From Manihot esculenta (lineage: Eukaryota; Streptophyta; Magnoliopsida; Malpighiales; Euphorbiaceae): a stretch of 64,000 nt of DNA. Location of the stretch: the NCBI RefSeq assembly GCF_001659605.2, contig NC_035162.2, positions 29,268,153 to 29,332,152 of the forward strand, in the 5' to 3' direction. Position 1 is the first letter of the stretch; the number at the start of each line of letters is the position of its first letter. A program made the position numbers and the translations under genes. The notes under the pieces are model-generated. The model worked only from the letters and a program-made list of their open reading frames with translations, was not told the origin of the DNA and searched no databases. Shown in pieces: positions 12,116 through 23,715 of this stretch.

Positions 12116-13550
12116 GGCACCCATGTTTCTGGAGCAGGTGGCTCAGAAACAGCACGAGCACCCAGAGTTAGTGAAGATTGCCAGGACTGTTCAGTCAGGC
12201 AAGAACGAAGAGTTCAGATTTGACAGTAAGGGGATCCTCCGCTATGGGAATAGATTGTGTGTACCAGATGATGTGGGACTGAAGGGAGACATTATGAGGG
12301 AGGCTCATAATGCCAGATACAGTGTTCACCCTGGAGCCACCAAAATGTATCAGGATCTGAAGAGAGTTTATTGGTGGCCAGCTGTGAAGAGAGAAGTGGC
12401 ACAGTTTGTGTCAGCCTGCGAAATATGTCAGAGGGTGAAACTGAAACATCAAAAGCCGGCTGGAATGCTTAACCCACTACCTATTCCAGAGTGGAAATGG
12501 GAAAATATAGCTATAGACTTCGTGGTGGGGCTACCGGCGACGTCCAACAGATTAGACTCCATATGGGTGATTGTGGACAGATTGGCTAAATCTACTCACT
12601 TCATCCCTGTCAGGAGTGGCTATTCTGTGGACAAGTTGGCGCAGGTGTATGTTGATGAGGTTGTCAGGTTGCATGGGGTTCCTGTTTCAGTAGTGTCTGA
12701 TAGAGGGCCCCAGTTCACCTCCAGGTTTTGGCGGAGTCTGCAGAACGCTATGGGTACCAGGTTGGATTTTAGTACTGCTTTCCATCCACAGACTGACGGA
12801 CAATCAGAGAGGACCATCCAAACAATAGAAGATATGCTCAGAATGTGTGTGCTGGATTTTGGCGGTTCTTGGAGGCAGCATCTACCTCTGGTGGAGTTTG
12901 CCTACAATAACAGCCATCATGCTAGCATAGGGATGGCGCCATATGAAGTTTTGTATGGAAGGAAGTGCAAGTCGCCTGTCTGTTGGGAAGAAGTTGGGGA
13001 AAGGGCCTTGGCAGGGCCTGAGCTTGTAGAGATCACCAGCAGAGTGGTGCCCATAATCAGAGAAAGGATCAAGACTGCTGCAAGCAGGTAAAAGAGTTAT
13101 GCAGATATCCGCAGAAGGCAAGTGGAGTTTCAGGAGGGGGATTTGGTATTGCTCAAGGTGTCTCCAATGAAAGGGGTGATTCGGTTCGGGAAGAAAGGTA
13201 AGCTAGCTCCATGGTACATCGGACCCTTTGAGATCTTGCAGAAGGTCGGGAATGTATCGTATAAGCTGGATTTACCTGCTTCAATGGAATGAATCCATTT
13301 GGTTTTCCATGTTTCTATGTTAAGAAAGTTCGTGTCAGATTCGAGCAAGGTTCTTAGTGAGCCTGATGTGGAGATCCAAGAAGATCTCACTTATGTTGAA
13401 CAGCCAGTACGGATCCTAGACACCCAGATTAGAAAGTTGAGAAACAAGGAAATCCCGATGGTGAAATTCCTTTAGAATCACCACAACATTGAGGAGTGTA
13501 CCTAGGAGACACGGGAGTCCATGCTCCAGCAATATCCTCATCTCTTTTAA
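12116..13550 (+). pseudogene. pol fragment of copy B: integrase and chromodomain
   Basis: Continues the frame broken at 8601. Integrase zinc finger HPGATKMYQ...CEICQRVK, catalytic core AIDFVVGLP, SDRGPQFTSRFW and [11 protein letters not shown], then GKKGKLAPWYIGPFEIL and a chromodomain ending near YPHLF, with the terminal TAA at 13548. Stops: TAA at 13089 (sister copies CAA), TGA at 13290 (sisters AGA), TAG at 13473 and 13503 (sisters TGG, Trp). About 330 codons upstream of 13089 are uninterrupted, so B's integrase core is the best preserved in the window. Confidence 0.9.
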
Positions 13551-13611
13551 GGTAAGTGTTATGTGTTTTATGTGAATGTTTATGTTTTATGCCATGCCAT
13601 GTTTGTTTAAT

Positions 13612-13648
13612 GAACATTCGGGGACGAATGTTCTTAAGGGGGGGAGAA
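13612..13648 (+). promoter_or_regulatory. Stem-loop and polypurine tract of copy B
   Basis: Inverted repeat with arms GAACATTCG/CGAATGTTC and loop GGGA (13612-13633), then the purine run AAGGGGGGGAGAA (13636-13648) that abuts the 3' LTR. Confidence 0.87.
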
Positions 13649-15974
13649 TGTAATACCCGGCTAGACTCCGGTATCGGAATTCCTATCGTCCGGTGGAATC
13701 TCGGATGTCAGAAACCTCTAGAAGGGTAAAACCATGTTTTCATAAAATGTTTTAATGTATTTTATGGTTTTAAGCAAGAGAGGAAATGAGTTTTGTATAA
13801 AAATAACCTTGGAGGAAGACCTAGGTTCGGCCGCCGAACCCCAAGTTCGGCTGCCGAACATGCATGCATTTCGGGAGTGCTTTAGGCCCCCGAAGGCAAG
13901 AGAGAGGGAAGTCCAGGTTCGGCTGCCGAACCTTATGTTCGGCCGCTGAACATGGCATGCATGCGGAGGCACGTTAGGCCCCCGAAAGTGGCCTGGCCAG
14001 CCACCTATCAAGGGGTCCCCATGTCCAAACGGGTGAGCTTTTCTCCCCGTTTTTGGCCAAGGTGAGTTCTCTGCCGTCCCTCATCAATTTTGAGCTTCTT
14101 CCTTCGAATCTTCATGATTTTCTTATGAGTTTTCACTTGATTTGAAGAGATTTGAGCAAAAGAGCAAGTTTAGAAGCTTGGAGACCAAAGAGTTGATTTC
14201 TCCCCATCTCCAAGCTAGGATCGTCTTTCCTCTCGATTTTCAAGAGGTAAGCTTAGATCCAACCTTCCTTGTATGTTTTGAACAAGTTTTATGAAGATCT
14301 ATGGGGTAGAAATGCATGTTTAGGTTTATGTTATGTTTATGAGCAATATGGGTAGTATGTGTATGTTTGATGTGTTTTGGTTGGGGTTTAAGTTAGTTTG
14401 AGACCCCTATGTGCTTGTTGGCTTGAGTTTGCATATTGTAGACTAGGTAAATGCATGATGGAATGGATGGGGAGCCATTTGTGTATGTGTGGAGGCTGAG
14501 TTCTGCCTTTGGAAGAACTCAGGTTCGGCAGCCGAAGGAACTTTCAGCCGCCGAACCTGCCTGTGGAGGCCAACTTTTGGCTGCCGAACCCTGCCCTCGA
14601 AAGTGGACTTTCGGCTCTGGAAGGCAGTTTCGGCCGCCGAAGGTGCCGCCGAACATGCATGAGTTTCGTCTTTGGAGGGAACCTTCGGCCGCCGAAAGTG
14701 CCGCCGAAGGTGCATGACTTTCGGCTCTGGAGGGACTTTCGGCCGCCGAACTGTCGCCGAAAGTGCCCTGTTCAGCCTTCTTTTGCATGATTTATGTGAT
14801 TGTTTTAAGGTGTTTTAGGGGGGTTTTTGGGGAGTATTTTAGAGTCATGTTCATGGATGTTTTGATCCCTCATTTGAGTCCACCTGTGTAGGTTCGGACC
14901 CGAGGAACCAAGGACCTCAGCAGTGAGATAGCTGCTTCAGAGTCATTAGAGCTTCAGCCAGAGGTGAGTGGAATAATTCCTTATGTTTCAAAGCAAATAA
15001 ATAAATTTTAAGCATGATACATGCATCACGTATGCCATGAGATATACTAGGTTGTTTGCATTAGAATTCACGAATATGTTGCATTGCATAACTTAATGAT
15101 GATGTGGATGGATGATGAATGATCCTTTAGTCCTCGAATGATATGATATGATATGATGATGGTACGGTATGGAAGACCAGTGAGGCCCATTCTATGCCCC
15201 TGGCACTATGTTAAGAGAAAGACCAGTGAGGCCCATTCTATGCCCCTGACACTATGGAATATTATGCTATGTTATGTTATGTTAAGAGAAAGACCAGTGA
15301 GGCCCATTCTATGCCCCTGGCACGTTTGGACTATGTAGAGGACTATTGGTGACAAGTCCATCCTTGATGTGATTTGTTTGTGATGTGTTGCATTTCATGA
15401 AAGCATGAAATTTAAATTGAATGTTTATTTATTCTGCTCACTGGGCTTTATAGCTCACCCCTCTCCCTTAACCCCCAGGTTTGCAGGTACAGGGTAGACC
15501 AGGAGGTCAGCAGGAGTAGAGTCATGTTTTATGTAATAGCTAGATGTGGACATGAATATGATGTAATGAATAGTATTAAATAGTTATGTAATGTAATGAT
15601 GTTATTGAGGATTATAGTTGTGCTTGACCATAGTATGTTGTTAATCCCTTTCTAGTACATGATCTTAAATGTTTAATGATGATTATTGTAAACCAAGCTT
15701 AATGTATGTTATGTTACCCCATTGGGGTATTTGATGAGGACTCCAGTGAGAGGTTTTATGTTATGGTTTGTGCATGCACAGGTTAAGCTTGGTGAAAGAA
15801 TGAATGAAAGAATGAATGATTAAATGAGAAAGTTTTAAATTTTTATGTAATTGTTGATCATGTATGGGATTAAACAGGTATACAGGATGTATGTTTGGCT
15901 TGCTACGGGTCCCGACGGCCTTAAGCCGATCTGGATCCTAGCGCCGGTAGCGGTCCGATTTCCGGGTCGTTACA
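13649..15974 (+). repeat. 3' LTR of copy B (2326 bp)
   Basis: TGTAATACCCGG...GGGTCGTTACA. It contains TTCGGCCGCCGAA palindromes at 13820-13990 and again at 14520-14770, a damaged TATA (TATCAAGG near 14000), and three units of a minisatellite containing GAGGCCCATTCTATGCCCC (15170-15330). It also has the family signature CTCACTGGGCTTTATAGCTC (near 15436) and ends at the copia sequence. Its LTR subfamily is that of the solo LTR at 47742-50045. Confidence 0.93.
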
Positions 15975-16410
15975 GATCAGATCGCAGTCAGGATTCATAT
16001 TCTTTTTAAATGGTGGAGCTGTTAGCTTGAAAAGTTCCAAGCAGAGCACTGTAGCATATTCTACAACAGAAGCTGAGTATATAGCAGCATCAGATGCAGC
16101 TAAGGAGGCAGTCTGGTTGAAGAAATTCATCTCAGAGTTGGGAGTGGTTCCCAGCATTGCAAATCCTATGGACCTTTATTGTGATAACAACGGTGCCATA
16201 GCACAGGCAAAGGAGCCCAGATCTCATTAGAGATCTAAACACATACTCAGACGATATCACCTTATTCGAGAGATCATTGATAGAGAAGATATCAAAATAT
16301 GCAAAGTAGACACAAATGACAACATTGCAGATCCACTAACCAAGGCTCTTTCACAGGTCAAGCATGATCAGCACACTAGGTCTATGGGTATTAGATACTT
16401 GTATGATTAA
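15975..16410 (+). pseudogene. Copia RNase H C-terminus
   Basis: Diagnostic copia RNase H residues: SSKQSTVAYSTTEAEYIAAS, then VWLKKFISELG, LYCDNNGAIA, RSKHILRRYHLIREI and NIADPLTKALS, ending in TAA at 16408. A TAG at 16228 interrupts RSH-stop-RSKH, where copia proteins normally have Gln or Lys-containing RSHQRSKH/RSHQKSKH, so it is again a likely CAG-to-TAG change. The amino-terminal bulk of the polyprotein is missing. Confidence 0.88.
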
Positions 16411-16430
16411 GCCTTGTGCAAGTGGGAGAT

Positions 16431-17978
16431 TGTTAGTGTATATACCCTAGGCCATTATCTTGGACCTTTTTATATGTCGTTTTGGTTATTAATAAAAGAG
16501 GTTTTTATCATTATTATTTATTTGTATGTTATATAATAATGATTATCATCCCTAATTACTTATTATTATGTTGATAATAATAAAATATAGCTAGTATGAT
16601 TATTGATTGATAATCATGAGATGATTATGTATATGTTGATATAATTCAATAATCATAGATACTTGTTAGAGAACAAAGTATTGGATGGACCCGCACTGAG
16701 ATCACTACATGGGTTATTGTTATAAGTGAATCTCAAAGTAGTTATGTCTTAATCCTTTGACTTGAGATTGTCATAGCTTCCAACATGAGGACTATTATGT
16801 TTTGACATAACCAAACATTGTCTTTAATCGGACAATCATAAAGGTTATGATTGAGCATAGTAGAAATTATATAGAGGATAATGAACAATCAAGATAGGAT
16901 TTGTCCCTCTCTCTGAGAGAGATATCTTCTAGGCCCATCGATAAGTGAGACTGAGAAATGAATGGCCGTGGTCAAATGAATTGATAGTGTGATCAATATC
17001 ATTTGAATTTATCAGTCTACTTAGAGATCGAGAAATCATAAGTTTGAACATTATAAGTTTGACATTGACCATGACTTATGTTTAAACTAGATATCGTATG
17101 ACAAAGGGATTAATACATGTTATATTTATTAGGTTTTATTGGACTATTAATCCTTATATTAGTTGGGTAGTCATAATGTCTTGCTAGAGGCCACTTATGA
17201 CTTATGGGCCTTGTGGGACTGGGCCTATTGCCAATTAATTTGAACCTATTGGGTCACACACAAAAGAACGTTGTTAATGTGGTATGTCATATTAATGGGC
17301 TAAAAGCCCAAAGCCCATTAATATAATTAATAATAATAAAGTGTTATTATTATTAATATTAATCATTAATATAATTAACAATAATAAAGTGTTATTATTA
17401 TTAATATAATTATTAATAATAAAGTGTTATTATTATTAATAATTTATTATTATGAGATAATAATATTTAAAAGATCTGCAATCTATCTGTAACCGTTACA
17501 GATAAAGGACACTATCACATAAGATATTTGAGTATCTGCGAGATTGTGATAGTGGGTTATGAACACAACTCCTTTTAGGGTTATGAACACAACTCCTTTT
17601 AGGAAAAGGATTTGTGGGAAAATAAAAGACTGAAACATATAAATACTCATTCTACGAATTGTGGGGCGATTAATGATTATATTTTTGAGAAAACTCAGTC
17701 TAAAAAGTTGCAGATTGTGGAGCGCATAATCTATCTATCTTTGAGAGAGCTAGCACTCTAGAAGGATAGAAGACGTTCGTGTGGATACCATAGAGGGTGT
17801 TCATTTGAAAAAGCAGCACCATCATTCCAACATTGTATCTTCTCGATGAAATTAACAGGTTAGTCTCATATCCTTCTTGTGAATTAAACGAAGCACTCGG
17901 ATTCTGGGAAAAGAAAATTAGAGAAATTTTATTTTTCCGCTGCGCCTTTGAATTGCAATAATCTCAGGATTTCCAACA
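16431..17978 (+). repeat. 3' LTR of the copia element (1548 bp)
   Basis: TGTTAGTGTATATACCC...TTTCCAACA. It is AT-rich, with imperfect runs of AATAATAATAAAGTGTTATTATT (17325-17455), a 24-bp tandem duplication beginning GTTATGAACACAACTCC (17554-17601), and ATATAAATAC near 17637 as a possible TATA. No coding content. Confidence 0.82.
17554..17601 (+). repeat. 24-bp tandem duplication in the copia LTR
   Basis: Two head-to-tail copies of GTTATGAACACAACTCC plus TTTTAGG. It sits just upstream of the probable TATA region. Confidence 0.85.
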
Positions 17979-19340
17979 GAATGCACGCCAGTCCGAGATG
18001 CTCAAAGAAGGCTGAATCCACCTATGATGGAAGTAGTGAAAAAGGAGATAGTCAAGCTTCTGGACACAGGAATCATCTACCCAATCTTTGATGGCAAATG
18101 GGTAAGTCCTGTGCATGTGGTCCCAAAGAAAACTGGGATCACCATTGTGACAAACACTAAAGGAGAACTTGTTCTGACTAGAGTTCAAAATTGGTGGAGA
18201 GTATGCATGGACTATAGGAAGCTAAATGTAGCCACAAGGAAAGATCACTTCCCACTACCTTTCATTTATCAGATGCTGGAAAGGCTTGCAGGTAAGTCCA
18301 ACTATTGTTGTCTTGATGGTTTTTCAGGTTTTTATCAAATTTCAGTAGCTCCAGAAGACCAAGAGAAGACCACCTTCACTTGTCCTTTTGGCACTTTTAC
18401 ATTTAGAAGAATGCCATTTGAGCTCTGTAATGCCCCTGCTACCTTCCACCGCTGTATGATGAGCATATTCTCAGATTATGTGGGGAAAATCATTGAAGTC
18501 TTCATGGATGACTTCACAGTGTACGGTAACTCCTTTGAAGAATGCCTTGCCAATCTCGAAAAGATCCTACAGAGATGCCTTGAATCAAATCTTGTACTTA
18601 ATTATGAGAAATACCACTTCATGGTTAACCAAGGTATGGTCTTAAAGCATGTTGTTTCAGCTAAAGGAATTGAAGTGGACAAAGCCAAGGTAGACACCAT
18701 AAAAAATCTGCCTTATCCCACAAATGTTAGAGAGATCCGCTCTTTCCTTGGCCATGCAGGATTCTACAGGAGATTCATAAAAGATTTCTCCAAAATCACA
18801 CAGCCATTATGCAGATTGCTCCAGTAAGATGTAACATTTGATTTTGATGCAGGTTGTAAGACAACATTTGATATGATAAAAGAATTACTTGTGACTGCTC
18901 CAATCATTTAGGCCCCTGACTGGAACTTGCCCTTTGAAATCATGTGTGATGCATGCAACTACACTGTGGGGGCAGTCTTGGGGCAACGTGTGGGGAACTC
19001 ACCTCACGTGATTCACTATGCATCTCGTACATTGGATGCTGTCCAAAGCAACTACTCAACAATAAAAAAGGAGCTCTTGGCTGTTGTATTTGCCTTAGAG
19101 AAATTCAGACCATACCTCTTGGGGACTAAAGTCATCATCTATTCTGACCATGTAGCCCTGCGATATCTGATCAAGAAAAAAGAGGCAAAACTAAGACTCA
19201 TTTGGTGGATTCTGCTATTACAAGAGTTCAATCTGGAGATATGAGACAAGAAAGGGAAGGAGAATCTAGTGGCTGATCACCTAAGCCGGCTTCCCTCAAG
19301 TACTGCGCCATGCCTAGTCAAAGAAAACTTCCCAGACTAA
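17979..19340 (+). pseudogene. Athila-type RT and RNase H of element D
   Basis: In frame from 17979 (CTPVRDAQRRLNPPMMEVV). RT: KLLDTGIIYPI, VSPVHVVPKK, CMDYRKLN, the YxDD-equivalent VFMDDFTVYG near 18505, then RSFLGHAGFYRRFIKDFSKI. RNase [62 protein letters not shown], ending VADHLSRLP and TAA at 19338. Stops at 18825 (TAA), 18909 (TAG, expected Gln) and 19242 (TGA, expected Arg CGA). The RT portion up to 18824 is open for about 280 codons. Confidence 0.9.
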
Positions 19341-20334
19341 CATCTGTTCGTCTCTCAGTCTGCTTAAGTGGATCGCACCTCACAACCACACCAGGGGAAT
19401 ACTCAGTTTCCTTTGATCTTTAATCTTTCCAATATATTGAGGACAATGTATGAATTAGGTGTGGGGTGCATATCTCTGGACTTTTATTTTTAGTCATTTT
19501 TGCTTTCAGTTTTAGTTTGAATAGCCATAGTTTTGAATTTTTTTTCATTTTCGTTATTTTTGCTTTCAATGCACACACATGTAGCCGTAATTTTTTCTTT
19601 TTTTTTGTGTTTTGATTTGCTTCACTCAAACTCATAGACTATGTCGGATGAGCTTTCTTTCCATGACCCCATTGATGTGATGACTCTTTAAACTTAAGTT
19701 GAATCAATTGCAGTGAGTTGTATTCATTGTTGGGAATTTCCTTTTGAATTGAATCTTTGAGCTTGCCATGGTGAAAAATATATATTGCTCATTAGAGAGA
19801 ATTAATTGAAAAATGTGTGAATGAACTTAACATGACTTGTTTTAGTGATTGGTGTTGATTTGCCCAATTCATTGAGATAAGAAATTCGGCAAAGGCTCAG
19901 ACTTCAAAAGCACAAATTGAAAACTGTTCCAATGGTTGAAAGACTATGAATAGAGCTAGTAGCCACTTGAACAGGTATGTACTCTGACGTCAAAAGGTTG
20001 GTGACTTTTTGAAGCAAAATTAAAGTGCAAAAGGCTGAATAAGTACTTCAAGGTAAGGACAAATCACTCTGAAAGCTAGAAAGAGTCTTAATTGAATAAG
20101 AACATCTGCATGTATAATCTCTCTCTTGAGTAAAACAAATACTAGCTATGGTAGGTGAAGGGAGACAAGGAAAGAAGGTGAGTAACCTTGGTGCATACAT
20201 TCTTCACTGCTATGCTTCAAAGTAGGGATCTAGAGTAAGAGTTTAAGTGGAAATAAGGATCAAGTAGCAAAGAAAGCTTGATTGACTAAGTTTATTTGCT
20301 TGAGGATAAGCAAAAGGCTAGGTGTTGGGGTATT
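19341..20334 (+). other. 3' untranslated region of Athila element D
   Basis: A non-coding kilobase between pol and the 3' LTR. Two small hairpins with a GAGGA core are present: ATTG-AGGA-CAAT (19436-19447) and GCTT-GAGGAT-AAGC (20298-20311); the second precedes the purine-rich GGTGTTGGGGTATT next to the LTR. Blocks of this region recur in reverse orientation in element E (25354-26300), for example the part around 19640-19900 versus 25830-26090. Confidence 0.8.
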
Positions 20335-21906
20335 TGATAAAGCCAAATTTAGACCACTTTATCATGACATTGTTATTGTTAATTTACACTTTTTCTGCCT
20401 AATTTTGTGGTTTTGATCTTATTTTGCAGAAAATAGTGTAAAGAAGTAATTTGGAGAAAATGCCCTTAAAACTGCCTAAAATGGAACAAAAGAGAGCAAG
20501 CATGTCGAGTTTCAACTGAAGAGGAGAAAAACAAGGAGAGTAATTTGAAATTCAAATTTCAAATCTGCAAGAGCATTCAAAATTCAAAATCCAAGATTCA
20601 GCTAAATAAGAAAAGTGCCAAATAAGGAAAGTTGCAAACAAGAAAAGTGCAGAGCAATTTGAAATTCAAATCTTCAAGAATCCCTTTCCTTATTGAAGAA
20701 GCCAAATCTCTAGAAGATGCACATTCAAATTTGAAATTCAAATTCAGCTTGTCAAGGAAGCCAAAGGAGACACACATGCCACCTCAAGTCTTGCACATTC
20801 AAAATTCAAAATTCAAAGAGAGGCTCCACCTTATCAATGTGCACATAGGCGGCATGGGCAGCAATATGGGCAGCAAGGAGATCAACTTGGGCTGCAAGGA
20901 AGACCTAGGGCAGCACATAAATCCTATATAAAGGCCTCTTAAAGCCAGCCGCACTCTCTCTTCTCTCCTTCCCTTCACTTTCGGCCGGTGCAAGCCCTTC
21001 TTCTCCAAACTTCGATTCTTCTTGTCCTTCTACCTTTCTTCTTTATTTTTGGTTTTGTTTTAGCCACTCATGGCTGAAACCTTTTATTCTAGTTAAAGAT
21101 TAGGTGATACTTTGGTTGTTTTATGGATTGGGAGTCCTGAACATACATTGTTTAACTTTTGTTTATTCAATATTTATGCAATTTCATGCTTGATTCCATT
21201 ATTGCTTTGTTATTTTGATCAATGTGGCCAATTGATTCTTGATTGCAAGGTAATGTATTGTTAGTTTGAATAGTTTTAAGTCCGTAATTGTTTGGATTGT
21301 TCAAACACAAGAATACTTGGTGTAAAAACTAAGGAGATTGCATAATCTAGCAATATCACCATGCGTTTGGGTAGCTAGAATTAGGTCTCTCTATCTCTTA
21401 AAGCAATTGACAGTTGTTTTGATGCCAAACGCCCAAGGATGTTCCTTGGCAACTTGTTGATTAGTAATTGGTTAGAGGACGTTCCCTAATTAATTTATGC
21501 TTAAGGAGGACATGGTGGTGAGAAGCGTCTTCCATCTCCATAACTAATTTATTGAATCAAACAAAGGAACCTAAGTATCAATGATTAATCCCAACAACTG
21601 AAGTGGATCCAATTCTTCAACTAGACCTTTCTTATTATTGATTTCTCTCTACTTTTATTATTCGCTTACTTTATTGCTTTCTTTATTAGTTTAACTGAAT
21701 CAATCTCAAAACCCCCTTTTTACTTTTATTGTCAGTTTATTTTGCTTTCAGTTTATTCGCTTTCAGTTTATTTTCTAGGTCTTGATAAGAAAGATAGGTA
21801 AGTTTTCAATTCCCTGTGGATTCGATCCTTTCACCACTATCTGCAGTAGTAATAGTGTTGATAACTGAAAATGTTATTTTTGACCGGTTTCGACAACCGC
21901 GAGTCA
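20335..21906 (+). repeat. 3' LTR of Athila element D (1572 bp)
   Basis: TGATAAAGCC...CCGCGAGTCA. U3 holds repeated palindromes of the ATTTGAAATTCAAAT type (20545-20830) and GGGCAGC repeats (20855-20915), then TATA (CTATATAAAGG near 20925). Downstream are the CAGCC/GGCTG stem-loop (about 21062, loop ACTCAT) and the CCAAGGA/TCCTTGG hairpin (about 21440). The conserved LTR end contains GTTATTTTTGACCGG and CGACAACCGC. Confidence 0.88.
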
Positions 21907-21970
21907 AGCACACAAAAGTAAAATTTTGTGTACTAAGTGTAATTAGATGTTCAACAATGTGCAATTTGTC
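21907..21970. other. Old flanking DNA between D and a solo LTR
   Basis: 64 bp of unassigned AT-rich sequence, continued at 23716-23789 and 30284-30920 once the later insertions are removed. It probably belongs to the leader or internal region of the older element whose primer site is at 30910-30920. No feature recognised in it. Confidence 0.5.
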
Positions 21971-23710
21971 TGACTCGCGGTTGTCGAAGTCGGTCAAAAA
22001 TAACCTTTCTAGTTATCAATAATCTTACAACTGTAGATAGTGGTGAAAGGATCGAATCCACAGGAAATTGATACTCACCTATTTTTCTTATCAAGACCAA
22101 GAGAACAAACTGAGAGAGAAATAACTGAAAGAAAAATAACTTAAAGTAAAGTAAACTGACAATAAAAATAAAAAAGGGGGGTGTTTTGAGATTGATTCAG
22201 TTAATCTAATGATGAAAGCAATAAAGTAAGCGAATAATAAAAATAAAGAGAAATCAAATATGAGAAAGATCTAGTTGAAGAATTGGATTCACTTCAGTTG
22301 TTGGGATTGGTCATTGACACTTAGTTTCCCTTGATAGATTCAATAGATTAGTTATAAAGATGGAAGACGCTTCTCACCACCATGTCTTTCCTTAATCATA
22401 AACCAATTAGGAAACATCCTCTAATTAATCACTAATCAACAAGTTGCCAAGGAACGTCCTTGGGCCTTAGGCATCAAAACAACTGTCAATTGCATTAAGA
22501 AATAGAGAGATCCAATCCTAGCTACTCGAATGCATGGAGATGTTGCTAGATCATGCAATTTCCTTAGTTTTTACACCAAGTGTTCTTGTGTTTGAATAAT
22601 CCAAGCAATTACGGACTCAAAATTATTCAAACTAACAATATATTACCTTGCAATCAAGAATCAAGTGGCCACATTGATCATAATAACAAAGCAATAATGG
22701 AATCAAGCATGAAATTGCACAAATATTGAATAAACCAAAGATAACAATGTATGATCAGATCTCACAATCCATAAAACAACCAAAGTTTTACCTAATCTTC
22801 AACTAGAATAAAAGGTTTCAGCCACTCATGGCTGAACCAAAACAGAAAATTAAAGAAAAGAAGAAAAAAAAATGAAGAACCCGAAGGTGGAGAGGACTTG
22901 GATGGTGCGGCTGCCCTCGTGGAGTTGCGGAAGAGGATGAAGATGTGGGGGCGTGGCAGCCTTCAAAAGACCCTTTTTATATGATTTAGGTGCTGCCCTA
23001 GGTCATGCTTGCTGCCCAAGTAGTTAAAAGGCTGCCCAAAGTGAAGCTTGCTGCCCAAGTTGATTAGAAGAGAGGAGAGGCGCGTGGCTCACATGTGTAA
23101 GGGCAAGGAGGCATGGCACACATGTGTAAGAGCAAGGAGGCGCACAGCTAGGGTTTGCAGAAGGGGGTGTGTGCTGTTCAAACCTTTCTTTTTAGGTGGA
23201 GCCTTCTTTTGAATTTCAAATTTTGAATTTGTAGGACTTGAGGTGGCATGTGTAACTTCTTTGGCTTCCTTGACAAGCTGAATTTGAATTTCAAATTTGA
23301 ATGTGCATCTTGAAGATTTGGCTTCTTTAATAACGAAAAGGATTCTTGAAGATATTGAATTTCAAACTGCTCTTTTGACTGCACTTTCCTTATTTGCCAC
23401 TTTCCTTATTTAGCATATTCCTTAATGAGCACTTTCCTTAATGAGCTGAATCTTGATTTTGAAATTTGAATTCTCTTAAGGATTTGAAATTTGAATTTCA
23501 AGTTACTTTCCTTATTTGGCTCCTTTCAAGTTGCACTTGGCATGCTTGCTCTCCTTTGGTCTATTTAAGGCAGTTTTAGGGACATTTTCTCCAAATTGTA
23601 TCTTTACACTATTTTCTGCAGAATAACATTAAAATCACAAAATTAGGCAGAAATAATGTAAATTAACATCAATAACATTATGATAAAATGGACTAAATTA
23701 TACTCTATCA
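21971..23710 (-). mobile_element. Solo Athila-like LTR (1740 bp)
   Basis: TGACTCGCGGTTGTCG...ACTCTATCA with perfect TSD TTGTC (21966-21970, 23711-23715). Minus orientation. It contains TTTGAAATTTGAA-type palindromes (23205-23500), GCTGCCCAAG repeats (22975-23060), a TATA-like box near 22978 and the conserved hairpins. It lies 64 bp from the end of D's LTR in opposite orientation, giving an inverted pair. Confidence 0.92.
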
Positions 23711-23715
23711 TTGTC

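Larger units (their letters stand above)
7870..15974 (+). mobile_element. Chromovirus copy B, 3' half, interrupted
   Basis: Plus-strand element of the same family as A. Only the 3' half is in the window: RT end and RNase H (7870-8601), a 3514-bp nested insertion, integrase and chromodomain (12116-13550), polypurine tract and 3' LTR (13649-15974). Its 5' half should lie left of the window, beyond copy A. At 15975 the sequence passes directly into copia pol, so B inserted into a copia element with expected TSD GATCA (15975-15979). Confidence 0.9.
15975..17978 (+). mobile_element. Ty1/copia remnant: pol end plus 3' LTR
   Basis: The 3' end of a copia element: C-terminal RNase H (15975-16410), polypurine AGTGGGAGA, then an LTR (16431-17978). 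The left boundary is the insertion of copy B; the right boundary passes in frame into Athila pol at 17979, so the copia inserted into element D with expected TSD GAATG (17979-17983). The 5' half should lie left of the window. Confidence 0.87.
17979..21906 (+). mobile_element. Athila-type Ty3/gypsy element D, 3' part
   Basis: Plus-strand RT-RNase H fragment (17979-19340), a long 3' untranslated region (19341-20334) and 3' LTR (20335-21906). Athila affiliation rests on the RT/RNase H residues (VSPVHVVPKKTG, FMDDFTVYG, NLVADHLSRLP), on the long region after pol and on the LTR ends TGATA...GTCA. No integrase follows RNase H, so the element was deleted internally. The left part lies beyond the copia insertion and the window edge. 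Confidence 0.87.
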
